Notes: generated by a model not told the origin, from the letters alone. A stretch of 64,000 nucleotides of DNA from Neoceratodus forsteri (GCA_016271365.2 JADMNL010000022.1:223734501-223798500); one strand, 5' to 3'. Shown: positions 45,260 to 58,639, numbered from the stretch's first letter. Translations and numbers: made by a program.

Positions 45260-47179
45260 TGTTAACAATCAGGATGTAGACCCGTCTTCTTAAAATAATA
45301 TTATTCAGTTCCAAGCATCACATTCTAGACATTTTAATGTCAAAAGGCATTGGTGAGTGTCCTTTCATCTTCTGCAAAATGGTTAAATCACCTGTTTCAA
45401 GCAATCAAGATAGATATCCAAATCTGTATTCAACTTCTGTTAGGAATCTCGGTCAATTAAGGCACTAAAAAGATGGTCTTGAACTAACGTGGGTGCTGCC
45501 CTCTGGGAAGCATTAGAAGCACGAGAAAACAAAAGGATTGTACACTGCTGCAGTTACAAGTAATAAGGATTCCATGGATGAATTTGCAGCTCTTCCAGGT
45601 TCCCCATGAGACCACACATCTTAAGCACGCATGTTCAGTGTGCTGTCAACCAAAGGAAAGCACTTTACAAATGCGACTGATGTTGGACATTAGGAACCAA
45701 CAAAAATTTATACCTGAAAGGCATGGATATTTGTTCCCTAAAATACCACATCACCAGTCATGACTAAGGACATCCCCATTCTGGCGAACCTCATTTTCAG
45801 TGGGTTCTACACTCATTATCAGCAGTTACACAGTATAGTGAAACAATCAATTTCACATTATTTCTATATAATTAATTTTATAATACACATAGTATCAGTA
45901 CATCAACATAAACTGACCCAACTGTGCAATCAGTAGCCTCATTTAAGATTTATTAACATTATCAATCTTTTTTCATAATTTGGGCAACAAGGGAGAGGCT
46001 TTTTTGTTTTAGAAGTACACTCTCTGGAAACTTGCTTATAATTATACTGCTCTAGAAATGTATCTCAAATACATGGGCTCACTGTATTATGGGCCTGATA
46101 AGTACGAAATACTCAGCCCAAGTTAGATTTCATTTAAACTATGAGGTATTAAATACCACCAGCTGATCTTAAGCCTAATTTAACCATTCTCAAGGAAACT
46201 GGTTTTCATTTTTACCGGAAAATCCAGTAACATTCCGGAACTGGGACTACTTGCACACTGGTAAAAACAAAGAATTTCATGGAATATGGCATTTATACCA
46301 GATCAGTAAATCTACAGAGACTGTATTTTTCTTATATTTGCATCCTGTGCTATTTTCAATTTGCTTCATTTAATGCTCTGTATATTAGGCCTCCTTTTAT
46401 TCTGATTATTTATACACATACTAAAAGAATGACAGTAGTTAGACTAACAATGATCAGTGCAATTCCAGGAATTTCAAGTCTTGAACATGAACATTCATTA
46501 CTTTATTCAGCATAAATCAGTGGTCCTGAGTCTATTGCCATTGACAGATTGCAGGATATGTATTCTGGTCCAGAAATCCATTGACATTTACCCAAAAATG
46601 TTAAGAAGTTCAAGTGTCTTTGGCCCTCCCATCCTAACCAGTTAAGATCCCTAGAGAAGACAATGATGTCTGGTATAAGGAAGAATGATGCTGGCAAGCT
46701 ATATATAGTAAAGTAGGTCTAATTTTGCAAGTTCCCTTCCCAGTGCTCCCTGTACAAGAAATCCCCATAATCCAGTAAAGACACCAACACAACATTTACC
46801 AAACAGTATGTTTTCCTTGCTTCAAAAGGCAAACATTTTCTGAACAGATACATTGTTCCTAGCTTTTGTCCTGATGTTTCAGCAAAATTGTCTATCAGGA
46901 CCTACATTTTACATTGGTTGTCTGTCCATATTCCCTGGTATGTGTTGGTTTGTACCTGTTTTAAGGTAAATTCGTCATAAGTAACTATTGTTTAGTGTTG
47001 TAGATTTTGAGATGAATTCAAATGATGTCATTGATGAAGCACAGTTTGCATTTTAGTGGCATTTAAAACCAAACCCATGTATGCTGCTAGTGATTCTATG
47101 GAAATACCTATCACCGCCCCCAACCCTGCCAAGCAGGAAAGAGCAGCTAAACCAACCTGGAGGAGAGGAGAGAAGAGTG
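45260..47179. other. No gene recognised (region upstream of the V segment)
   Basis: AT-rich DNA. A promoter for the V segment would lie at 45260-45500, but I see no convincing octamer, CRE or TATA site. Small open frames near 45.6, 46.3 and 46.5 kb have no protein features. Confidence 0.5.
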
Positions 47180-47660
47180 ACTGGTGGAGTTTGCAGAAAG
47201 TGAAAAGCTTTGTTTCTTTCCCAGCACTGCATTGAGAGGTTCCCAGAGCTGTAATGTGCGAGCTGTCCAACTGTTTGTATTATTTTGGGAGAAGCATCAT
47301 AAATTAGAATGAGAAGTGTGCTGTTTTTCAATCAGGGCCCTGCAATAGGCATTGATTGAGAAAACAACTTGATTGCTTCTGACCTGAGACCAGTAAGAGG
47401 TAATAATTAATTGTATATTTTGTAAAAAAAAATTCCCAACCCTGAAATAGTGATAGCTGCAGGTACAGGCAAGTTGCATTGAGGGGTCCCTGGTGCTGTA
47501 ATGTGCTAGCTGTTTGTGTTATTTTATATTCTATATTTTGCGAGCTGCAGTGTGCCGGGGAGAGAGATTTAGGAGTGGCATCTTAAATTAGAATGAGCAG
47601 TGAGAGTGATGGCTGGGGTTTATGAGAGGTGCAAGCTGTTTTTATTATTTTACCATTTTA
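47180..47660. repeat. Degenerate direct repeat, spacing about 248 bp
   Basis: GCATTGAGAGGTTCCCAGAG then CTGTAATGTGCGAGCTG and CATAAATTAGAATGAG (from about 47228) recur as GCATTGAGGGGTCCCTGGTG then CTGTAATGTGCTAGCTG and CTTAAATTAGAATGAG (from about 47476). No coding content. Confidence 0.75.
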
Positions 47661-47949
47661 AATTTTTATTAGTATTTTACTTTTTTTTTGCAGTTTAACT
47701 CTTTTTATTGAATTATGGAGATACAACAAATATCCCAACCATAATGGAAATACAAGCAACAATTCCTATAGTACATACAAAGCACAATGAATCACAGACA
47801 TCAAATAATCGTATGCTTTCCATAGAACCCTAAGCCAATGATATGGGTATATAACAAGTCAGGTAACATAACATGAAAGCGAGAGGATGTTTGCGGAGAA
47901 GTGGTCTTGTGGGAGGAGATACTTCCTCTATCATATATATTATTGGTGG

Positions 47950-50900
47950 CAAGATGTGTGGGGGGGTGGCCTTTGGAGGGGGCCTTCAGGGAGGCTTTAA
48001 CTTGTCCTTGCTTATAGGATCAGTGGGGGTGGAGGAAGTACACTGAATGTAGTTCATGAAAGGGGACCACCTATCTAAGTGGATCTGCAGTGTGCCATTG
48101 TTTAGGTGCATAAGCCTGGAGTAGCTAGTCAACTTAGCCATGGCCACCAGCCAAGTCATAAGGGAAGGGACCTCCTTAGTTTTCCACTTGCAGACTATGA
48201 GTCATTTGGCTTCTACAGAGGCCTGCAAGAGCCATGCAAGGCATGGGCCTGTTAGCCTACAACTAGAGAGAGGAGTTCCCAGTGCCCAAAACACTGGCAT
48301 GTTGGGGACCTGGTGGCCAAGAATACTGGAGGAGCATTGAGTTACTTCAGACCAAAAAGTACGTATGAGGTCAAGTTGCCAAATTACATGTAGGAGGTCT
48401 GTCCTTTGGCGTCACACCTCCAACATACATCCTCCTGTATTAAGCCCATTCTTTGCAGGATGGCAGGGGTGCGGTACCAGAGGTGTCTTATTTTATTTTA
48501 TATCAGAAAGCTCTGGGGATCTGCACAGGCTTTTTTTGCAGTGGCCCAGCCACTCTTCCATTCAGCCACTGATATAGCCGAGCCCAGCATGTTTCGCCAT
48601 TTCACTTTAGCTGGCAATGAGGGGTCAGGCAAGTCCTCTCTCATGAACTTATAAATCTGGCCAGCTAGGTCTTTTTTTAGTTGAGACCATTTATTTAAAG
48701 GCAGTTTCTTAGTAGTGGCCCTGTCATTGGATTGACATATAACACAAGAATACCCTCTTTTAAGCTAGCCTGAATATAGGTGCCTTAGCTGTAAATATCT
48801 CCAAAATTCCTTTTTCTCCAGTTTGTATCTTTTTTGTAAAGAAGTGAAGCTATCTAAGGTGAGCCCATCCCCCATTAAGATATCACTCAGCCTAATGATC
48901 TAGTTCTCTTTCCACCATTCCCACAAAAATGGTCTTTGGTTAATTGTCCAGCTGGAGTTATTACAACAGTTAAGGAATGCCCCTGGGTTCAAGCATGACT
49001 TGCTAATAACCTGTAACTGGTGCAAAGCCCTATGGGTGGCCTTAATAGTCAACCAATATCGAAATATAGGAGGAAGAGGGTTGCCCAAATACCCTGTAAG
49101 GTGATTACCGAGAAGGGCGCCCCTTTCAATTGCTTCCCAGGCTGGTAGGGCTTCAGAGTTGTCCCGAAGCAACTTACAAGTGTTGGCCACTGAGAAGGCA
49201 TAGGCATAATTTTGGAAATGAGGAAGGCACCCCCCCCCCTTATTCCATGGAGCTTGAAGCTTGGCTCTACTGTATCGGGGAATTTTATTCTCCCACAGGA
49301 AGACACACATTACAGTGTCCAACTTTTGGAACCATTTTTTTTGAATTTCAATTGGAAGGTGAGAAAGTATATAGTAAACCCTCGGTGCCATCACCATTTT
49401 GATTGCTGCTACCTTCCCCGGTAGGGAGAGATGTAGTTGTTTCCATCTCAGAGCTTCCCCCTTTAGACTAGTGACCAGTGGAGCAAGATTAGACTCTGAT
49501 AAGGAGGTTACAGAAGGTACGACCCTTATGCCTAAATATTTAATACCCCCCTCAACACATACTAGCCCCATTTGTGAGATGTCTTCAGAGGTAAGCTTAG
49601 CATTTAGGGGGAGAACTTCTGTTTTACCTTGGTTACCCTTAGGCCAGAGATGTCTGAAAAGGCTTGCAATGAGTTAACCATGTGCTTCGCACTGACATGG
49701 AAATCGTCAGCTAAGAACAGGCAGTCATCCGCATATAGCAAGGCATAGTGGGAGACTTTCCCCATACTTATACCCCTAATATTGGGGTGCTCTCTAACTG
49801 CACTGGCTAAGGCCTCAATGACAAGTACAAATAACATTGGAGACAGTGGACACACCTGTCTGGTACCTCTGTGTAATTCAATTGGGTCTGAGAGAATATT
49901 ATTTGTCAACAATCTGGCCCTGGGGACTGTATAGAGAGTTTTAATACAGCTCCTAAACACAGTGCCAAAGTTGTAGTGTTGTAGTATTGCATGAAGAAAG
50001 TCCCACTTGACTGAATTGAAGGTCTTCTCAAAGTCAACCGAGATGGCTGTGGCCGGAATGGGTACTAGACCCGACTCTTGTATGAGGGAAACCAGAGATC
50101 TGAGGTGATCCATACTGGCTCAGCCCTTCACAAAGCCCACTTGAGAGGTGTGAATTAAGCATGGAAGGACTGTTTCCAGGTGGGCTGCTGGCACTTTTGC
50201 TAGGATCTTAGTATCTGTGTTAATAAGTGAAATGTGTCTATAGCTTGATGGGAAAGTGGGGTCCTTCCCTTCCTTCAGGAGGACTGTAATAATCGCCTCT
50301 TTAATGGTGGTATGGAATGTCTCCTTTAGTAAAGCCTCTTGTAACATATCCCTCATGGGGAGAGAGACAGTCTCTTGTATTACCTTGTAAAAGACAGCTG
50401 AGTAGCTGCCCCCCCCCCCCCGGGGCTTTCCATGTGGCCATTTTATTAATTGCATCCCTGATTTCTTGCACTTCTATGGGCCCCTCCAGCTGCTCACTTT
50501 GGGCATTAGTAAGCTTAGAAAGCTTCATGCACTTCATGAAATTATCAAATTTGACTTTATCCCAAGTAATATGAGAGCTGTACAGAGAATCTTAGAAGGA
50601 TAGCATGATTTTGTTTATGGAGTCAGAATTACTAATGTTTCCCCCTTTTTGTTCTGCTATTGCATTATATGCCTATCGGCTTGTTGATTTTCAGTCTATA
50701 TGCCAGTAATTTCCCAGCCTTTTCCCCTCCCATCCAATATTTATGTTTCAATCTTAAGATCTGAAGTTCTGCCTTATGGGAAGCAAGCATATTTAGCTTC
50801 ATCCTCAGATTCAGAAGTTCACGCAAGACCTCTGGATTTTGAAGTCTCTTAGGGTCTTTTTTATAGTGATTTTACTTTTCCCTCAGTGCACTTCTCAACT

Positions 50901-51843
50901 CCCTGAACTCTTTTTCCCTCTGTTTCCTGTGGTGGGAGACATAGCTTATAATTCGGAATCACAGTGCAACTTTAAATGCCTCCCATATGTCAGCTGCTGA
51001 GGTGGACCCATATGGGTTATCAGAGAAATAAGTCTGCACCTCCCTCTAAAGTCATTCCCTAAATTCTTTCTCCTGTAATAGTAGGAGATCCAGCCTTCTA
51101 CATACTGACCTAGATTCAGGGGTAGAAGGCATAAGGGAGAGAGTCAGTGGGGCATGATTGGACATATACAGGGGGGCTATTGTAACATCTAGGATCTTGC
51201 TCAAGATATTTGGGGAGGTAAACCAGTAGTCAATCCTGCTGACAACATTTTTGGCTTCAGAGAAATAAGTATAGTCTCTCATATCTGGGTAAGCTACCCT
51301 CCAAATGTCTTGCAGCTTGTGCAGAATGAGTAGGTCCTTCAGAGCCCTGATAGACCGGGGGCGTGAGTCAGGCTTGGAATTGGACCTGTCCATGAAGGCG
51401 TCCATCGTCAGATTAAAATGCCCCCTAATAAGAAATCCATCTCCCCTGTTGCCATCTCCACTAATTCTTGTGAGAAATGAAAGAACTCCTGGGTGTCATC
51501 ATTTGAAGCATACTGATTTGCTAATGTCCCCTGTGGAGATATTGACCCTGGCTAAGACACATCTCACTTCCCTGTCTTCTCTATGCTCTTACAATTCCCA
51601 TTTTAGGTTTTTATGACATACGATAGAAACCCCCCTCTAGTGTTACAGGTTGCACTGTGAACCTCCTAGCCCACCATTCCCTTACCAATTTTTGAGCTTC
51701 AATGTGGCTCAGTTTTGTTTCCTGCAAGAAGGTTATTTGAGAACTCAGGGTTTTAGTCTTGCTAGAATTTCCTTTCTTTTAATAGGCGAGTTCAGGCCCC
51801 TCACATTCCAGGAGGTGGCTGTTATCATATCTTTACCCACCAT
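47950..51843 (-). pseudogene. L1 no. 3 ORF2 (endonuclease and RT) remnant
   Basis: The start ATG is at 51841-51843. The endonuclease opens TATSWNVRGLNSPIKRKEIL, the classical L1 beginning. DYTYFSEAKNVVSRIDYWF lies near 51275-51215 and ends with the SNHAPLTLSL block near 51160. The RT shows LLKEGKDPTFPSSYRHISL near 50270-50215, SVDFEKTFNSVKWDFL near 50045-49995, QVCPLSPMLFVLVIEAL near 49860-49805 and catalytic LYADDCLFL near 49740. YLGIRVVPS follows near 49540 and LSLPGKVAAIKMVMAPRVYY near 49430-49380. The cysteine-rich C-terminal part is at about 48490-47950. Several frameshifts make it inactive, but every motif can be followed. Confidence 0.87.
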
Positions 51844-53035
51844 CTCTTAGATTTGTTAAAACCTCCTGAGCCCCTAGCCAGTGCAAAAAAATGGCGTAGC
51901 TTTAATGCAGGAAAACCACCATTAAAGTATTTACTGACATGCCAAACCCTTCTGCACCCTTCCCCCAAATCCCTCCCAAATGACCCACCAACCATACCTT
52001 GTTTAGGCTTGAAAACCTCAATTATCCTTTTTTTCCCTTCCAACCCTTGAACACCTGTACCAAACCTTTGTCTAAGAGGGTCTCCCACAGCAACCCGGCC
52101 ACTAATAAATTTAGTAGCCCAGGGTCAGGATGGCCTCTCCTGGGTGTGGAGCTTGGCATTATATCCATAATCTTCATCCTGTCCTCTAATTGAGGCTCTG
52201 GTACACACATAACCTTGAACAAGCCTCAGGACCTTGTGATCCTCTATATAAACCGCTAATGCAGTAAAAATAATTTATTTTCATAACAGCAGTAAACCAA
52301 ACTATTTCCCTTGGAAGAAGGGGAAACTGCACCTGATTGCAAAATAAAGTGCCCCCTAGCTGAAGCGATCCCCACTGAAATCCTGGGTGGGGTGGTCTGC
52401 CTTGCTAGTCAGCTCACACATGAGTAGTGCGCTATCCCCCTTCCGCATAGCCATGGATCGCAGGTAGGCAGCAGCCTACAAGCGGGGGGGGGAGCCATCA
52501 CACTCCACAGGACAATTCCTGCCATGTATAAGGGATTGCCCCTTCCCAGGATGCCAGCCTGCTTACAAAAACGATAGAGGAGAACCTTTTGGGAGCCTCA
52601 TAATAGGATGCTCTCCACAAATTGCATTGCCATATGAAACAAATGAACAACAACGGCAGAGCTGGGGACAGCATTAATTCCAACGAGCTTCCTCTAGCCA
52701 TGGGGGGAGGGACTCCTGCACAAAAGAAAGAAAGAAAGAAAAACAAACCTGTGATACAGGGGTCAACAAATGCAGGAGGAGGCAGGAACTTAACATTCGC
52801 CAGGTGCTAATTAATGACTAGGCAACCATTAACTTCTACTGGTCACATAGTTCAAATGATCAGGGTATGCTCAGAATTAAACTCAGGCTGTCTAACTGGA
52901 AACCAGAACAACAAGTCTCGACAGAAAGAACTAAGCCCGAGTGAGTAGTCTGATGCCAGCCAAGTTCAAGCTGTGTCCTAGCTGTGTGTTCCCAGAGGGA
53001 GAGGAAATTCCTCCCCATCGGCTCTGGGAGTACTT

Positions 53036-53244
53036 CTTTTTTTTTTTTTATTTAGTTGTTTAACCAGGTATAGCACACTTAGCTGAAAGCTTTTTTACAG
53101 GAGCGACCTGGGAGCACAAGGAGGTTAAGTGACTTGCTCAGGGTCACACAGTATGCAAGTGGAAGCTGTGGGATTCAAACCCAGGTCTGATCTGCTGGAT
53201 GTCACCAGATTTGCAACTCAGAGCCTTAGACCACTGTGCTATAC
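53036..53244 (-). mobile_element. MIR-like tRNA SINE with L2-type tail
   Basis: On the minus strand the tRNA-related head contains TAGCACAGTGGTCTAAGGC (A box) and GGTTTGAATCC (B box). The MIR core is the reverse of GACTTGCTCAGGGTCACACA. The 3' end is ACCTGGTTAAACAACTAAAT followed by an A-run (T-run 53036-53050 on the plus strand). It lies head-to-head with the 5' end of L2-like element A. Pol III would transcribe it, and it needs L2-type reverse transcriptase. Confidence 0.88.
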
Positions 53245-55793
53245 TTCTTCCTGTGCTTAACCTCACCATAGGGAGTGTTTACCTCCCACCACAAACTGCG
53301 GCCTCCTCCTTAGAATCCCTAACTAATCACCTGGAGGATTACTCTATGGGGAAGGCCATACTCCTCGGGGATTTCAATCTCCGCTGGCCATCCCTAGTCT
53401 CCTCCTCTACTAAGAACCCAATACTTGGCTCTCCATTTACACAGGTCATTGAACTCCCCACAAGACATAACCCTAAGACTGGTAACCACTCTCTCATTGA
53501 CTGGGTTCTTGTCTCCTGTCCGGGCCATATTTTGTCAGCGGGGATTATGTCTGACTCCTTGAGTGACCACTCGCCTATCTTTTTCACCTGGTCCAACAAG
53601 CCTCCAAAAATCCCCACTAAGGTCATCTAAGTGAGGAACTATAGTAGGTTTGCAGCAGCCGATTTCTGCTCCTATCTGAGCAAACTCGACTGGGCCCCTA
53701 TCATCTCCCTCCCTACACTTGATGAGGCACTTGAATATTTCACCCAGGCCTTCTTGACTGCATCTAATATGCACACCTCAATAAAAGAGTTCAGGGTACA
53801 GGGAAAATGCCATAAATGGCTGAGCCCGAGCCTCAAGCATTCCATGCTCCTCCGAGACAGAGCATGGGGCACCTTCAAATCCTCTGGCAACACATCAGAC
53901 TGGGAGAGGTACAGAGAGCTGAGAAATCAGTGTAAAAAATCCTTAAAACAGGCTAAATCTCAGTACCTAAAAGACATCCAAGCAAGTCACCTACATGACC
54001 CAAACAAATTCTGGGGCCACATAAACTTACTCCTCAGGGGTTCCACAAGCAGTCAAACTGACTCCATCCTGGTAGGGAACTCTCTGACCAATGTTCCATC
54101 CATAGTTGCTGAGGCCTTCTGTGCCTCTTTCTCTATCCCAAATGGGCCCCCTCTCCCTGTCCTCCCCAGGTCTACCCTTTACTCTAGAGAGGTATGGGTG
54201 CACCCAAGGCCTCAATTCCACCTGAAGCTGGTCAATCAGTCTGAGGTACTGCCACTCCTATGCAAAATTAACCCTACTTCGTCCCATGACCTGTGTCATG
54301 ACCAGCCTGAACCTCACCTGCTGAGGGCTGCTGCCCCGGCTATCGGCCTTCCTATCACCCTCCTCATAAATAGGTTGCTTCTTGAAGGAATAGTCCCATC
54401 AATGTGGAAGGTAGCGACCATCGTCCCTGTCCACAAAAGCGGGCCCCGAGACGAACTGGGAAACTACAGACCGATCTCCCTTCTCAGCCCCCTTGGGAAA
54501 ATACAGGAATGACTACTTTCTAACCAGTTACAGGACTACCTAGAGCAACACCTTCTCATGGCTGATGTGCAGCATGGTTTCAGAAAGGGCCATGGTACTG
54601 ACACTGCACTCATCCGGCTTACAGCGGACATCCTTGCTGCCATGGACCAAGGCTTCCCAATGGGCACCCTCTTCACTGACCTATCCAAGGCCTTTGACAT
54701 TGTCAACCATAATCTCCTTCTCTCCAAATTCCAACTCCTAGGACTGGATGATCACTCGCTTTCATGGTTCAAGAGCTACCTGAATGACTGTACCCAAAAA
54801 GTCTGCTGGAGGGGTACCAAGTCTAGACCAAGACCCATTACCTCTGGGATACCCCAGGGCTCTATCCTGGGCCCCCTGCTCTTTTCACTCTTCCTCAATA
54901 ATATTGAGGTCAACTGCACACTCAGCAAACTCATACTCTACATGGATGACACTGTCATATACAGCAGTAGCCCACAACCTAGTGTCATCTCCACTAAACT
55001 GCAGGACAGTCTCTCAACTCTTGAGGCCTGGTTCTCCTCAAACTCCCTGAAGCTCAATGAAGAAAAAACCAAAGCCGTACTGCTTGGTTCTAGGCATCTG
55101 GGCTCTGACAGAAGTGAGCTGCTTCAGATCAGCACAATCCAAGGAAAAAGAGTTGAGGACATGACCAGGTTCAAATACCTCGGAGTTCATCTTGACCAAG
55201 AGATGACCGACAGACCCCATATTGACTCCATAACCAGGTCCATTCACCAAAGACTTGGCCTCCTCTACTGTCTGGGGAACTCCCTTTCTTGCGTTGCACG
55301 TCGAGCAATTGCCTGCTGCAGTCTCCTCTCCTTCATCCTATATGTGGCTCCTCTATTGCAGTTCCTCCGGTAGATGGAACTCAATAAATTTACCATACTC
55401 TACAACTGAGTGGCTTGCTTTGCCACTAACTCCTCCCCTAGGAGGCATCACTGTGAGGCACTTAAGGACCTGAAATGGCCCACTCTGTGGCACAAACTAG
55501 CCTTCCCTACTGCCTACCTTGCCTTCAAATTCTCTACCCTTGGTCCCCCTCCCCACCTAAGTGGACTACTCTCCCCCAAAGTACAAAGCCAAACCCTGTG
55601 ATCCTCTACAAATCACCCCCTAAACATCCCTCGGATCCACTCAAACCAAGGTAAGCGCTCCTTCAAATATGCTGCGTCCTACCTATGGAACTCCCTCCCA
55701 GCTAGCTTGATTGACTCACCCACCCTTAACCAGTTTAAGACTGAACTCAAAGTATATCTCCTCGAACTCAGCCTCTGTGGCTGCAACCGTTAG
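53245..55793 (+). pseudogene. L2-like LINE A ORF2: one reading frame with five stop codons
   Basis: A single frame runs from the endonuclease (GSVYLPPQTAASS, LLGDFNLRWP, HSLIDWVL, SDSLSDHSPIFF) through the linker to the RT. RT motifs are VPVHKSGPRDELGNYRPISL near 54425-54485, HGFRKGHGTDTALIRL near 54573, TDLSKAFDIVNHNLLLSK near 54675, SGIPQGSILGPLLFSLFLN near 54845 and catalytic LYMDDTVIY near 54940 (methionine replaces the usual alanine). FKYLGVHLDQ and the C-terminal FKYAASYLWNSLPASL precede the natural TAG at 55791-55793. Stops: 53628 TAA, 54510 TGA, 55371 TAG, 55407 TGA and 55599 TGA. The TGAs fit CGA decay. I find no frameshift over about 850 codons, so this is the youngest LINE here. 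Confidence 0.88.
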
Positions 55794-56145
55794 CTCTCTA
55801 GTCCAGGTCTCATTTCTGTCACTCTGCTAAACCCACCTTTAGTCCCTGATGAATCTCCCAAACAAGGATGTCATTTACTGTTGTTGTCTTAATTCCCTAC
55901 TAACTGGTGTGAAACTTGATGTCATGTATTGCTTATAAGAGCCTGAATGTGAACCTGTTGTTACCCCTGTAAACTGTTACTAATGTAAATTTGTGTACCT
56001 ATTGTAACTATTGTAATTACTGTAAATAATGCTATTATGTGTCTTTTTCTGTAATTAACTCTGGGTCGCCCCTGAAAAAGGGACCTCTGGTCTCAGTGGG
56101 CTTACCTGGTTACCAAAATCCAAATAAATAAATAAAATAAATAAG
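53245..56145 (+). mobile_element. L2-like LINE A, inserted in L1 no. 3
   Basis: A 5'-truncated plus-strand element that begins inside the endonuclease and ends in GTGGGCTTACCTGGTTACCA followed by an (AAAT)n tail at 56121-56145. It has the best-preserved coding region in the window. Confidence 0.85.
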
Positions 56146-56424
56146 GCAAAGTCAGACCATTCCTATTGTTCATGGCAGTGACTGAGTTTCTTCCAATGTC
56201 CTCCTCCATATTCATCCCAGTCCTTGCAGAGTAGGGACCAGTCTGCCTGCAAGCGCTGATCTGTGAGGTCTTCGGGGCCATGCATTCAGGATTACCTGTT
56301 AAGTCCAGGGCTGTAGGAGCTAGGCCTCTCAAGGGCTCAAATCTGTTAGAAAACCCTCTTCTCACCTGATGAGGCTCTGTCCCACCCCCTTCCCTCCACT
56401 CTGCTGGAGGGTCACCCTCCTCAT
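56146..56424 (-). other. L1 no. 3 segment between two insertions
   Basis: About 280 bp lie between the tail of L2-like A and the 5' end of L2-like B. By position this is the L1 spacer between ORF1 and ORF2. It carries no recognisable domain, and the assignment is by continuity only. Confidence 0.5.
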
Positions 56425-58612
56425 CAAATGTTCCACCTCAGGACTGTATCAGTTCAGGACTTGCAGAAATGCCTAGCTGGCCTCTCCCAATACTCCAGTC
56501 CTGGCCTATACAATCTGGAGCCTAAACTCCTTAAGCTTGGTGCTGCACACATTGCCTCACCAGTAGCCTTTATCTTCAACCTATCCCTTGGTCTGGGGAC
56601 CATCCCAGACATCTGGAAAGAGGCGAGGATTGTCCCCTGTACTGAAGCAAAGAAATCCCAAACTGCCTGACAATTATTGACCGATTGCCATTCTCCCAAC
56701 CCTTAGCAAGCTCCTTGAAAAGGTAGTGGCTGAGCAGCTTTCGGAATATATCCACTCTCATGAACTTCTGTCCCCAGCCCAGCACAGCTTTCATAAGGGA
56801 TGCAGCACCACCACAGCCTTAATCTCAGTTACATCAAGTATCCGGACAGCCATGGACCAGGGCAAACTCTCTGGTGCAATATTTATTGACCTGTCCAAAG
56901 CCTTTGACCTCATTGACCACAAACTGCTTGGTGCACAGTTGTGGTCACTTGGCCTCTCCCCCATGCCATGAAACGGCTAATGGGTTATCTGCATGGCAGA
57001 AAGCAGCGTACCTGCTTCAATAAAGTCCTCTCCGAGCCCCTACCGGTGACCTCCGGAGTGCCTCAAGGCTCGGTACTGGGTTCCCTCTTCTCCCTCTTTA
57101 TCAATCAACTACCCATGGTTACTACCAGCTGTAGCGCCACCATGTATGCAGATGATCTGGTAATCCTGGCTCACTCCCAGAATGCCACTACCCTAAACCA
57201 GAACCTGACTGCTGACTTTAACAGGGTATTGTCATGCGTTTCTAGTCACAAGCTGGTCCTGAACCTGAAAAAGACACAGGCTATGCTCTTTGGCTCAATA
57301 ACTAAAATCAAAGCCTCATCGGCTTGCTTACACGTCACCAGTGCAGATGGATCCTCACTACCCATAGTGAGCTCCATCAAATATCTGGGGGTAACACTTG
57401 ACCCCCAACTTGTCATGGGTAATCATATCCTTAACATCTGCAGGGCTGCAAACTGAGTCTGGCTTATAGGGCCAAGTATAACCTTACACCGGCAGCCAGG
57501 CTTGCCCTAGAGAAGGGTGTGCTCCTTCCCTACCTCAGCTATGGGCTGCACCTATATGCTCGCTCTCCAAAGATATATCTCACCTGGTGGTACACTGCTT
57601 ACAATAACATTTGTCATTTTGCCTCGGCTGCCCCCCGACTCACCCACCGTTGTGAGCTATATGAGAAACTCAGCTGGCTCTCACCAGCTAGATACCTTGA
57701 TTTTGGTTTGGGATGCCTCCCTGGGAAAGTGATCAGAACTAGCACCCCGCAGAGGCTGGCCCGGCTTCTGCCTAAACTGAATCCCACCCCCTACCAATTT
57801 AGGTCTCTCACATCAAGAATGCTCAAAGTCCCTCCTACCTGGACCCTCATGGGGGATTGGCACTTTGCCATAAGTGAGCCCAGACTCTGGAATTCACTTC
57901 CTGTGGATATCCGAGCTGCCCCCTTCTATTTGAGTTTTCGAAATTCCCTGTGGGGTTTTCTAAAACTAGCATCAGAGTGTGACTGCCCCAAACCTCCCTA
58001 AAGTAAAGTGTCAAATTGTTTTGTCTGAACCTCCCCAGGGTGTCTACATTGAATTTCTGGAGATATTTTCCCCACTGTATCAATGACTTCTGACTACTCC
58101 TGCTTAAAAAGCCTCGGGCATTTTTGCACCCATTATTGCTCCACGGTCATAGGCTAACCATGACATATTGCACCTTGGTCTCTTGGTTGAAACTTGTACT
58201 ACCAAGTGTTTCTGTTTCTAACATGTGCATATTTAGAAAAATGTGATGAGCTGTATATACCTGTCCGTGATCCAACTAGCCTAGGGGGTGTATATGACAA
58301 TGTTATAAGTTCTATTATAAGCAATCCAGTCCTTGAGCTATGCTCCACTCCTATGTATGATGACCAGTATATATCTGTCAGTTGAACTAGCTAGTCTAGA
58401 GTGTATAATCTGAAATATGCTTACTATTATATATTTCCCCAGCGTCAAATGATGTATTTCCCATATGTCTGTTTACTGTGACAAAAAACTGTACTCTCTT
58501 TGCCATGTCTCCTTGACTGTTGTTCTTCATGTTTTATTCTCCCAGGTCGTTCCTGAAAATAGGCATAATACTTGTCTAGTGTACTTACCTGGTAAACAAA
58601 AGCTAAATAAAC
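56425..58612 (+). pseudogene. L2-like LINE B (RT and C-terminal domain), inserted in L1 no. 3
   Basis: 5'-truncated at the start of the RT: VSVQDLQKCLAGLSQYSSPG and FNLSLGLGTIPDIWKEARIV at 56440-56640. HSFHKGCSTTTALISV near 56785, IFIDLSKAFDLIDHKLL near 56880, SGVPQGSVLGSLFSLFIN near 57055, catalytic MYADDLVIL near 57140 and IKYLGVTLD near 57380 follow. The C-terminal domain has LLPYLSYGLHLYA, THRCELYEKLSWL and EPRLWNSLPVDIRAAPF up to 58001. The 3' end at 58590-58612 reads TACCTGGTAAACAAAAGC then TAAATAAA. There are at least three frame changes, so it is older than copy A. Its entry cut the L1 ORF1 tail. Confidence 0.86.
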
Positions 58613-58639
58613 CTTGACTGGTGTGCTTGAGAGGGGAGA

